Source: Pseudomonadota bacterium (GTDB lineage: Bacteria > Pseudomonadota > Alphaproteobacteria > Rhizobiales > Rhizobiaceae). From it: a DNA stretch of 5,306 nucleotides. Below, one piece after another: positions 1 through 4,140 of the stretch (positions are counted from its first letter, which is position 1; each line of letters opens with the position of its first letter). The notes beneath the pieces were generated by a model. The model saw nothing but the letters and a program-made list of their open reading frames with translations, made no database searches and had not been told where the DNA came from. The stretch is taken from assembly GCA_023393575.1 (NCBI GenBank), contig JAEWKX010000082.1, positions 1 through 5,306 on the forward strand, in the 5' to 3' direction. The position numbers and the translations under genes were made by a program.

Positions 1-159
1 GTGGTGACGGTGGACCTGCACGGCAATACCTCGGCCGCCTCCATCCCGCTGGCGCTTTCCGTCGCGCTCGATGACGGCAGGATCAAGAAGGGCGACCTCG
101 TGATGCTGGAAGCCATGGGCGGAGGGTTCACCTGGGGCGCGGTTCTCGTCCGCTGGTAG
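1..159 (+). CDS. fabH: 3-oxoacyl-[ACP] synthase III, C-terminal fragment
   Basis: This is the last 52 codons of FabH, the beta-ketoacyl-ACP synthase III that condenses acetyl-CoA with malonyl-ACP in the cytoplasm to start fatty-acid synthesis. The frame is open from base 1 and ends at TAG 157-159; the start and the active-site Cys and His lie outside the window. The visible motif HGNTSAAS carries the conserved Asn of the Cys-His-Asn triad. The ending, with a Gly-Gly-Gly-Phe-Thr-Trp-Gly run just before the C-terminus, is the standard FabH tail (E. coli ends almost identically). In rhizobia fabH normally follows plsX and precedes ihfA, and ihfA follows here. I see nothing unusual in it. Confidence 0.95.
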   Translation: MVTVDLHGNTSAASIPLALSVALDDGRIKKGDLVMLEAMGGGFTWGAVLVRW

Positions 160-221
160 GACGTCCCGAGACCTGTGCTATTTGAGGACAGGCGCGGAAG
201 CTGCTGATTTTGCAGTAGAGC

Positions 222-250
222 TTGACCCTGACGCTTAAGCAAAATACTCT
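222..250 (+). promoter_or_regulatory. Candidate sigma-70 promoter for ihfA
   Basis: TTGACC (222-227) is separated by exactly 17 bases from TACTCT (245-250). The -35 is near consensus; the -10 matches only at T, A and the final T. It lies in the 129-base gap between fabH and ihfA, about 40 bases before the ihfA start. It would let ihfA be transcribed independently of the upstream plsX-fabH unit. This is inferred from the motif alone. Confidence 0.45.
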
Positions 251-288
251 CCCCCAGCTTTCAGACGATAGTGAACTGGGCGGGGATC

Positions 289-627
289 ATGGCCGGAAAG
301 ACAGTGACACGGGCGGATCTGGCGGAATCGGTGTTCCGCAAGGTCGGGCTTTCGCGAACCGAGTCTGCCGAGCTGGTGGAAACGATCATCGACGAGATCT
401 GCAACGCCATCGTGCGCGGCGAGACAGTCAAGCTCTCCTCCTTCGCCACTTTCCAGGTACGTTCCAAGAACGAGCGGATCGGCCGCAACCCCAAGACCGG
501 CGAGGAAGTGCCGATCTCGCCGCGACGGGTGATGACCTTCAAGGCGTCCAACGTGCTGAAGCAGCGGATCCTGCGCGCCCACAATGCCCGCAAGCTGAAG
601 CAAAAGCCGCCCGTGCCGGCCGCCTGA
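289..627 (+). CDS. ihfA: Integration host factor subunit alpha
   Basis: The 112-residue protein is the alpha subunit of IHF, a nucleoid protein that works as a heterodimer with IhfB and sharply bends DNA during recombination, replication and transcription. The DNABII fold is clear from end to end: an N-terminal helical dimerisation region (residues 4-45), then the core with the beta-arm motif RNPKTGEE (66-73), whose Pro68 is the residue that intercalates into the minor groove at the kink. The tail (about 98-112) is basic then Pro-rich, as in other rhizobial IhfA. I chose ATG 289 because [13 protein letters not shown] is the usual rhizobial N-terminus. An in-frame GTG at 271 would add six residues with no family support. 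A G-rich stretch (278-285) may serve as ribosome-binding site. It sits between fabH and a MerR-type gene, the common rhizobial order. Confidence 0.95.
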   Translation: MAGKTVTRADLAESVFRKVGLSRTESAELVETIIDEICNAIVRGETVKLSSFATFQVRSKNERIGRNPKTGEEVPISPRRVMTFKASNVLKQRILRAHNARKLKQKPPVPAA

Positions 628-700
628 CGCATTCACCTGTTCAAATCCTGCAGGCCTACTTGAATTCCAGCAGGTAGATCGCTGAAATAAAGGCGATTCG

Positions 701-750
701 TGCCCTGCCGTCCCGATGACGGATGATGGCACGTCCGCGAGCATGATGCT
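701..750 (+). repeat. Short inverted repeats in the leader of the MerR-type gene
   Basis: Two small dyads occupy the ihfA-merR gap. CCGTC (708-712) pairs with GACGG (718-722), and the flanking TGCC (701-704) could pair with GGCA (728-731). AGCAT-G-ATGCT (740-750) is a perfect 11-base inverted repeat just before the ribosome-binding site. MerR-family proteins bind dyads in promoters, so an autoregulatory operator is conceivable. The dyads are short, however, and chance is a fair explanation. Confidence 0.25.
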
Positions 751-768
751 TGCCTGTGGGAGATTGAC

Positions 769-1305
769 GTGGACAAAAGCCCGGACGCTTTCCGCACCAT
801 CAGCGAGGTCGCCGAGGACCTGGACCTGCCGCAGCATGTGCTGCGGTTCTGGGAGACGCGGTTTCCGCAGATCAAGCCGATGAAACGCGGCGGCGGGCGC
901 CGGTACTACCGGCCGGAGGATGTCGACCTGCTCAAGGGCATCCGCCACCTGCTCTATGATCACGGCTATACGATCAAGGGCGTGCAGAAGCTTCTGAAGA
1001 CCAACGGCAACAAGTTCGTGGCGGCGATAGCTTCCGCCGATCTCGCAACCGTGGATGCCATCATGGCCGCCGGCGGCGAGAAGCACATGGAGCCGAAGGT
1101 CGGGTCTGCCGAGGAGGATCTGGTCGTCGGGCGGCCGAAGGCGAAGCCAAGCGGCCGCTTCTTCGGCTTCGGCTCAAGCGGGGAGGACGACCTGCCGGAG
1201 GTATCGATCGGCAAGGGCAGCATCGGCAAGGAGGATCGGGCGCTGCTGCAGGAAGCGCTCTTCGACCTTCTGGAGTGCAAGCGGTTGCTCGACCAGGTGC
1301 GCTGA
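769..1305 (+). CDS. MerR family transcriptional regulator
   Basis: A 178-residue DNA-binding protein. The N-terminal MerR winged helix-turn-helix spans residues 9-77: a helix-turn-helix of the form [20 protein letters not shown] (10-29), a basic wing with [13 protein letters not shown] (39-51), then the second helical pair ending near residue 80. The rest (about 80-155) is low in recognisable structure, Gly/Lys/Glu-rich. A conserved-looking helix near the C-terminus ([16 protein letters not shown], 159-174) could dimerise. No metal-binding Cys cluster or drug-binding domain is present, so the effector is unknown. The start is GTG 769, set by GGGAG at 758-762. It lies 141 bases after ihfA, and this MerR-type gene commonly accompanies ihfA in rhizobia. 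That conserved pairing suggests a housekeeping rather than a resistance role, which is inference. Confidence 0.88.
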   Translation: MDKSPDAFRTISEVAEDLDLPQHVLRFWETRFPQIKPMKRGGGRRYYRPEDVDLLKGIRHLLYDHGYTIKGVQKLLKTNGNKFVAAIASADLATVDAIMAAGGEKHMEPKVGSAEEDLVVGRPKAKPSGRFFGFGSSGEDDLPEVSIGKGSIGKEDRALLQEALFDLLECKRLLDQVR

Positions 1306-1402
1306 GGCGCAACCTTTCTCCTTCGGGAGGCGTTGTTCACCTCTGGTTCAGGCGGCAAGGCAGACGATCTTGCCCAGGGACGAAGAAACGAGGTGAGGAA
1401 AC

Positions 1403-1807
1403 ATGAAAAAGCTCGCAGTTATCCTGATTTCGCTTGCAACGGCAGTGTCGGGCACCGTACCCGCCCAGGCATTTCCCTCCGCACCGGTCGTCAAGGTCGA
1501 GACGGTGCAGGACGTCCAGCAAGTCCAGTACAGGCATCGCCACTACAGGCACCGCCACTGGCGCGGCCATCGTGACTACCGTCATCGCCATTATCGCCAT
1601 CGCCACGGCAATGCGGGGGCGATCATCGGCGGTCTCGCGGCCGGTGCCATCATCGGCGGCGCGCTGGCGGCGCAGCAGCCGCGCTATTACGGCGGCAGCA
1701 ATGCCCATGTCCGCTGGTGCTATGCCCGCTATCGCTCCTACCGGGCGTCGGACAACACCTTCCAGCCGTATAACGGCCCGCGTCGTCAGTGCAATTCGCC
1801 CTACTGA
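1403..1807 (+). CDS. BA14K family secreted protein (lectin-like)
   Basis: A 134-residue exported protein. Residues 1-23 are a signal peptide (MKK, hydrophobic core, AQA just before the predicted cut). Residues 43-68 are a His/Arg/Tyr-rich low-complexity stretch built on repeated YRHRH units. Residues 72-90 form a glycine-zipper-like hydrophobic segment (GAIIGG twice) that may insert into or associate with a membrane. The C-terminal 34 residues match the BA14K signature: [12 protein letters not shown], then NTF, Y-x-G, and a final Cys-x-Ser-Pro-Tyr, with two Cys (106, 130) able to form a disulfide. BA14K proteins are widespread in Brucella and rhizobia; the Brucella member is an immunoreactive protein with reported lectin-like activity. 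The start is fixed by the strong GAGGTGAGG at 1390-1398. The His-rich repeat could bind metal or polyanions, but that is speculation. Confidence 0.9.
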   Translation: MKKLAVILISLATAVSGTVPAQAFPSAPVVKVETVQDVQQVQYRHRHYRHRHWRGHRDYRHRHYRHRHGNAGAIIGGLAAGAIIGGALAAQQPRYYGGSNAHVRWCYARYRSYRASDNTFQPYNGPRRQCNSPY

Positions 1808-1836
1808 CGACCGCGCATATCGACCGGAGCGAAAGA

Positions 1837-1862
1837 GGCATCGGCGGATGGCCGCCGATGTC
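1837..1862 (+). terminator. GC-rich hairpin after the BA14K gene (terminator-like)
   Basis: CATCGGCGG (1839-1847) and CCGCCGATG (1852-1860) form a perfect 9-bp stem around the loop ATGG. It can be extended by a G-T and a G-C pair to 1837-1862. It lies 29 bases after the BA14K stop codon. No T-tract follows (the next bases are GTAAAATC), so it is either a weak intrinsic terminator or a transcript-end stabiliser. Confidence 0.5.
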
Positions 1863-1878
1863 GTAAAATCTTCGTAAA
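1861..1878 (+). promoter_or_regulatory. 11-bp-period direct repeat, possible response-regulator site
   Basis: TCGTAAA (1861-1867) is repeated exactly at 1872-1878 with the 4-base spacer ATCT. That gives a 7-4-7 tandem with one-helical-turn spacing, the geometry of OmpR/PhoB-type operators. It lies about 20 bases upstream of the GGAAC box of the next gene. I do not recognise the half-site as that of a particular regulator. Confidence 0.3.
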
Positions 1879-1896
1879 CAAAGTGCTGTTAAGGTG

Positions 1897-1922
1897 GGAA
1901 CCGGTAGGGAGGATGCCTCGTT
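1897..1922 (+). promoter_or_regulatory. General-stress (EcfG/RpoE2-type) promoter of the 64-aa gene
   Basis: GGAAC (1897-1901) is followed after 17 bases by CGTT (1919-1922), equivalent to GGAAC-N19-TT. Both forms match the consensus described for alphaproteobacterial general-stress ECF sigma factors (GGAAC with CGTT at -10; S. meliloti RpoE2 GGAAC-N18/19-TT). Transcription would begin near 1928-1930, leaving a leader of about 22 bases that holds the ribosome-binding site. Confidence 0.65.
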
Positions 1923-1950
1923 GGTGCGGGGTGTTTGGAGGGAACGGTTC

Positions 1951-2145
1951 ATGATCTGGAAGCTTCTCACGTCATTTCTGCCCGGCGACAGCCAGCCCGC
2001 GACGGGAACCTATCCCGACGGCCTGTTTCCGGCTCTTGCTGCCCAGGAGCGTGCCGGCGAGGGTGCTCGCGACTTCCGCACATCCTACGCCCGCGACTAT
2101 TCCCTGGCCCGCAAGCTCGACGGCTTGCCGCAGAGCCTTGCCTGA
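1951..2145 (+). CDS. Small hypothetical protein (64 aa), probable stress gene
   Basis: I do not recognise this protein. It is 64 residues: a short hydrophobic N-terminus (MIWKLLTSFLPG), a Pro/Gly-rich linker (11-27), then a charged, probably helical segment rich in Ala, Arg, Glu and Asp (29-56) that includes RDFRTSYARDYSLARKLDG (40-58). The first ten residues are too short for a confident membrane span. The start is well supported: GGAGGGAA (1937-1944) sits six bases before ATG 1951. The upstream in-frame GTG at 1894 lies at the promoter's -35 box, so it would not be translated from that transcript. The EcfG/RpoE2-type promoter suggests induction by general stress or stationary phase. A shadow open frame is less likely given the promoter, ribosome-binding site and ATG in correct order. 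Function unknown. Confidence 0.7.
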   Translation: MIWKLLTSFLPGDSQPATGTYPDGLFPALAAQERAGEGARDFRTSYARDYSLARKLDGLPQSLA

Positions 2146-2185
2146 GATCGGTGCAGGCATCCGCAAATCTTGCAGAGGGCGATTT

Positions 2186-2209
2186 TTCGCTTGCGCCGGC
2201 GCAGGCGAA
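2186..2209. repeat. 24-base near-perfect palindrome between the 64-aa gene and the tRNA
   Basis: The arms TTCGCTTGCGCC and GGCGCAGGCGAA are complementary across 12 pairs, with one G-T wobble (2191/2204). A TTTTT run (2183-2187) precedes rather than follows it, and no T-tract lies after it on either strand, so it is not a standard intrinsic terminator. It could end the 64-aa transcript, act as an operator, or overlap the tRNA promoter: TTGCGC (2191-2196) and TAGGGA (2214-2219) are 17 apart but poor matches to consensus. Confidence 0.4.
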
Positions 2210-2240
2210 TGATTAGGGAAATCCTGCTCGTAGAGCTGGT

Positions 2241-2317
2241 CGGGGCGTAGCGCATCCCGGTAGCGCACTTGACTGGTGGTCAAGGGGTCGCTGGTTCGAG
2301 TCCAGTCGCCCCGACCA
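2241..2317 (+). tRNA. tRNA with proline body and GGT (threonine) anticodon
   Basis: The 77 bases include an encoded CCA (2315-2317). Fold: acceptor CGGGGCG (2241-2247) with CGCCCCG (2307-2313), discriminator A 2314; D-stem GCGC (2250-2253) with GCGC (2263-2266); anticodon stem CTTGA (2268-2272) with TCAAG (2280-2284); T-stem GCTGG (2290-2294) with CCAGT (2302-2306) around TTCGAGT. The only non-Watson-Crick stem pair is G49-T65. C1-G72 plus A73 and the overall arms are the bacterial tRNA-Pro signature. The anticodon loop, however, is CTGGTGG, so bases 34-36 are GGT, which would read the Thr codons ACC/ACT; a normal tRNA-Pro of this type would have GGG. Base 37 is G (Pro-like; ANN-decoding tRNAs normally have A37). 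D-loop position 15 is T, opposite C48, instead of the usual purine. Locus and stems look intact; isotype and function are uncertain. It could be a hybrid tRNA, a decaying copy or a sequence error. Confidence 0.9.
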
Positions 2318-2396
2318 TTTAACCCCCCTTGTTCTCCTTATCCTCCATGAACGCTCCCTTGCCGGGGAACTGCGGACGGACGCGACGCTCCAGCCT

Positions 2397-2422
2397 GGAA
2401 CATAACGCTATCGCGTGGTGTT
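2397..2422 (+). promoter_or_regulatory. General-stress (EcfG/RpoE2-type) promoter of nadE
   Basis: GGAAC (2397-2401) is followed after 19 bases by TT (2421-2422), the -10 reading GTGTT. This fits the RpoE2 spacing GGAAC-N18/19-TT. A transcript would start near 2428-2430, about 50 bases before the chosen nadE start and downstream of the longest possible upstream start (GTG 2415), which argues against that longer form. Confidence 0.5.
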
Positions 2423-2423
2423 G

Positions 2424-2445
2424 TCCGTCGCCGGGTTGCGACGGA
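2424..2445 (+). repeat. Hairpin in the nadE upstream region
   Basis: TCCGTCGC (2424-2431) and GCGACGGA (2438-2445) form a perfect 8-bp stem around the loop CGGGTT. The 10-base palindrome GAGCCGGCTC (2444-2453) follows. Transcripts from the stress promoter would contain only part of the hairpin, while read-through from the tRNA would contain all of it. Its role is unknown; it does not match a riboswitch I know. Confidence 0.3.
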
Positions 2446-2480
2446 GCCGGCTCGGTCGGGTTATGATGAAGGAGAACCAA

Positions 2481-3329
2481 GTGGACAGGCTGCTGAAAGA
2501 CGGGAATCAGGACCTGCCGAACGAGCGGGCGGAGATCGTCAGCGTTCTCGGCGTCGCAAGGGATTTCGATGCGGCCGCCGAAGCCGAGCACCGCATCGCC
2601 TTCCTCATGGAGTACCTGAAGCGGAATTCCCTCCGGAGCCTTGTTCTCGGGATCAGCGGCGGCGTCGATTCTCTGACGGCGGGACTGCTGGCGCAGCAGG
2701 CGGTGGAGAGGCTGAGGGCCGGCGGCGCGGTCGCCGAATTCATTGCGGTCAGGCTTCCCTACGGCGTCCAGGCGGATGAGGCGGACGCGCGGAAATCGCT
2801 CCTGGTCATCGGGCCGGATCGAATCGTGACTATCGACATCAAGCCGGCCACCGACGCGATGATGGAGGAGGTGAGGCGGCAGGCGGACGATATCGTCTCC
2901 GGCGAACGGTTCCACTTCCACCTCGGCAACATCAAGGCACGCCAGCGGATGATCGCGCAGTTCACGCTCGCCGGGGCGTCACGCGGAGTCGTCATCGGGA
3001 CGGACCATGCCGCCGAGGCGCTGATGGGCTTCTATACGAAATTCGGCGACGGCGCCGCCGACATCCTGCCGCTCGCCGGCCTGAACAAGCGGCGGGTGCG
3101 TGCGCTCGCCAGCCATCTCGGCGCCCCCCCTGCCCTCGTGTTCAAGATTCCCACGGCCGATCTGGAATCGGATACGCCGCTGAAGCCGGACGAGGAAGTC
3201 TACGGGGTCAGCTATGACGAGATCGATGACTTCCTGGAGGGGAAGGCTATTCCGGAGCCGTCGCTCCGGAAGATCTTGGCGGCCTACCGCGCCTCGGCGC
3301 ACAAGCGCGCCATGCCCGTCGCCCCGTAG
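2481..3329 (+). CDS. nadE: NH3-dependent NAD+ synthetase
   Basis: The 282-residue enzyme catalyses the last step of NAD synthesis in the cytoplasm: deamido-NAD (NaAD) + ATP + NH3 gives NAD + AMP + PPi. The adenine-hydrolase-like P-loop SGGVDS is at 59-64. GNIKARQRM (149-157), GTDHAAEA (173-180), TKFGDGAADI (186-195) and PTADLE (224-229) are the substrate and ATP contact motifs, and HKR near the C-terminus (274-276) is typical. There is no N-terminal nitrilase glutaminase domain, so this is the ammonia-using form, of normal length. The start is GTG 2481, six bases after AAGGAG (2469-2474). In-frame ATGs at 2463 and 2466 lack a good ribosome-binding site, and the ATG at 2466 overlaps the purine tract region. 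The gene is downstream of the tRNA and convergent with the DUF883-like gene. The GGAAC promoter suggests stress control. Many rhizobia also carry a glutamine-dependent NadE, so this may be a second, condition-specific enzyme (inference). Confidence 0.93.
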   Translation: MDRLLKDGNQDLPNERAEIVSVLGVARDFDAAAEAEHRIAFLMEYLKRNSLRSLVLGISGGVDSLTAGLLAQQAVERLRAGGAVAEFIAVRLPYGVQADEADARKSLLVIGPDRIVTIDIKPATDAMMEEVRRQADDIVSGERFHFHLGNIKARQRMIAQFTLAGASRGVVIGTDHAAEALMGFYTKFGDGAADILPLAGLNKRRVRALASHLGAPPALVFKIPTADLESDTPLKPDEEVYGVSYDEIDDFLEGKAIPEPSLRKILAAYRASAHKRAMPVAP

Positions 3330-3341
3330 GGGAGGGTTTTT
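3315..3341 (+). terminator. Possible intrinsic terminator of nadE
   Basis: CCCC (3322-3325) and GGGG (3329-3332) pair around GTA across the nadE stop codon. An outer CCC/GGG (3315-3317 with 3334-3336) extends the stem past an internal loop, and TTTTT follows at 3337-3341. The inner loop is only three bases and the stem is interrupted, so support is moderate. The position between convergent genes fits. Confidence 0.4.
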
Positions 3342-3356
3342 CCAATCCCGTGCGGC

Positions 3357-3848
3357 CTATCGCCTGAGTCCCCAGAGGAATCCGGTCACGGCAGCGAGGC
3401 CTATCGCTTTCCATGGTTGCTCGCGGATGCGCTCCTCGACGTCGCTCACCGCGTCCTGCGCCCTGGCCTTCGCCACGCGGGTCGTGCCGGAAGCCAGTTC
3501 GAGGACCGAGTCCTTCAGGCGCGCCACTTCCGCCCGCAGGGCCCGGACCTCCTCGGGCCGCACCTGGAAATCGTCGTCTTCCTGGGCCTGGGTGGCCTCG
3601 AGAGCCTCTTCGACGAGCGGGAACTCGTTGGCTAGGGCGTCCGTCCGTCCGCTGCCGGTACCGCGCCGCGCCGCGGAGGGCGGGACGGTGCCGGAGGGGA
3701 TGGCGGTGCTGGTGGCGGCGACGGGGTCCGACGCGGGAAAGGTGTCTTCCAGCCCTTCCTGCAGTTCGCTCTTTCTTCGGCGGTTCCGCTGTGCGGCCTG
3801 CTCCTTCTTGATGGACTGCACCGCGGGGGATTCGTTGTCCTGTGCCAT
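3357..3848 (-). CDS. DUF883/ElaB-YqjD-like membrane-anchored protein
   Basis: A 163-residue protein. Residues 1-30 are polar and basic (RNRRRK, 21-26). Residues 31-47 carry ELQEGLEDTFPASDP-type sequence (core TFPASDP, 36-42), a motif I know from small alphaproteobacterial stress-associated proteins of unknown function. Residues 45-95 are low-complexity and acidic. A helical, probably coiled-coil segment follows (98-143). The C-terminal QPWKAIGLAAVTGFLWGLRR (144-163) is the short single membrane anchor typical of DUF883 (ElaB/YqjD/YgaM), where E. coli members tether ribosomes to the inner membrane in stationary phase. The start is ATG 3848-3846, set by AAGGAAGGAG upstream of it. An upstream in-frame ATG (3932) lies before the promoter and is rejected. 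It is convergent with nadE (27-base gap) and divergent from pstS. A GGAAC promoter suggests general stress control. The ribosome-tether role is inference from family resemblance. Confidence 0.8.
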   Translation of the reverse strand: MAQDNESPAVQSIKKEQAAQRNRRRKSELQEGLEDTFPASDPVAATSTAIPSGTVPPSAARRGTGSGRTDALANEFPLVEEALEATQAQEDDDFQVRPEEVRALRAEVARLKDSVLELASGTTRVAKARAQDAVSDVEERIREQPWKAIGLAAVTGFLWGLRR

Positions 3849-3877
3849 GACCGGCTCCTTCCTTCGTTCGGGAAGGA

Positions 3878-3902
3878 AATCCACGAGGAGGGTCGAGGTT
3901 CC
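3878..3902 (-). promoter_or_regulatory. General-stress (EcfG/RpoE2-type) promoter of the DUF883-like gene
   Basis: On the minus strand GGAAC (3902-3898) is followed after 18 bases by TT (3879-3878), the -10 reading GATTT. The spacing fits GGAAC-N18/19-TT, although the base before TT is A rather than the preferred G. Initiation near 3871 would leave a leader of about 22 bases holding the AAGGAAGGAG ribosome-binding site. Confidence 0.45.
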
Positions 3903-4049
3903 ATGGCCGCTGAGGAAGAGGCACAACTGCAAAGCTTTGGCGGCCCTGGCGGTTGCTTCCGGTTCAGGAAGGGTGGGCTATAGCGGGAAAGGGGCGACGC
4001 CGCATATATGATCACGCCCCGAAAGGCGGGCTGTCGAGGGCATGTGGAA

Positions 4050-4092
4050 GTGCTATAAAACCGTCACAAAACTGTAATGCAGGCCCTATAGA
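4050..4092 (+). promoter_or_regulatory. Pho box and promoter of pstS
   Basis: CCGTCAC (4061-4067), AAAA, CTGTAAT (4072-4078) matches the PhoB box (CTGTCAT-N4-CTGTCAT) at 5 and 6 of 7 positions. A weaker third half-site, GTGCTAT (4050-4056), lies exactly 11 bases upstream, also with an AAAA linker. TATAGA (4087-4092) is a likely -10, with the box standing in for a -35, which is the usual arrangement for PhoB-activated promoters. It predicts induction of pstS by phosphate starvation. Confidence 0.75.
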
Positions 4093-4140
4093 GGGGAGCC
4101 GACGCCGAAGCGTCAATCCGAATTCTTAGGGAGAAAATCC

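Noticed and set aside
235..1086. Long open frame on the minus strand (283 codons) opposite ihfA and the MerR gene
   Set aside because: It is antisense to two well-recognised genes; its peptide resembles no family I know and reflects GC-rich codon bias.
1310..1335. Small hairpin CTCC-TTCG-GGAG after the MerR gene
   Set aside because: Only four clean pairs plus a weak outer CAAC/GTTG, and no T-tract; too little to call a terminator.
1941..1965. A further GGAAC-N18-TT match
   Set aside because: It spans the ATG of the 64-aa gene and leads to no gene start; taken as chance, and a reminder that the motif is short.
2300..2317. tRNA 3' end as an integration site for a mobile element
   Set aside because: No second copy of the tRNA 3' end, no integrase and no change in gene style are visible downstream in this window.
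2318..2480. Riboswitch or NAD-sensing leader before nadE
   Set aside because: Only a simple hairpin and a 10-base palindrome are visible; no known riboswitch core is recognisable, and the stress transcript would start inside the hairpin.
3214..4011. Plus-strand open frame (265 codons) across the nadE end and the DUF883-like gene
   Set aside because: Ser/Arg-rich composition with no domain; it overlaps two supported genes and runs through the stress promoter.
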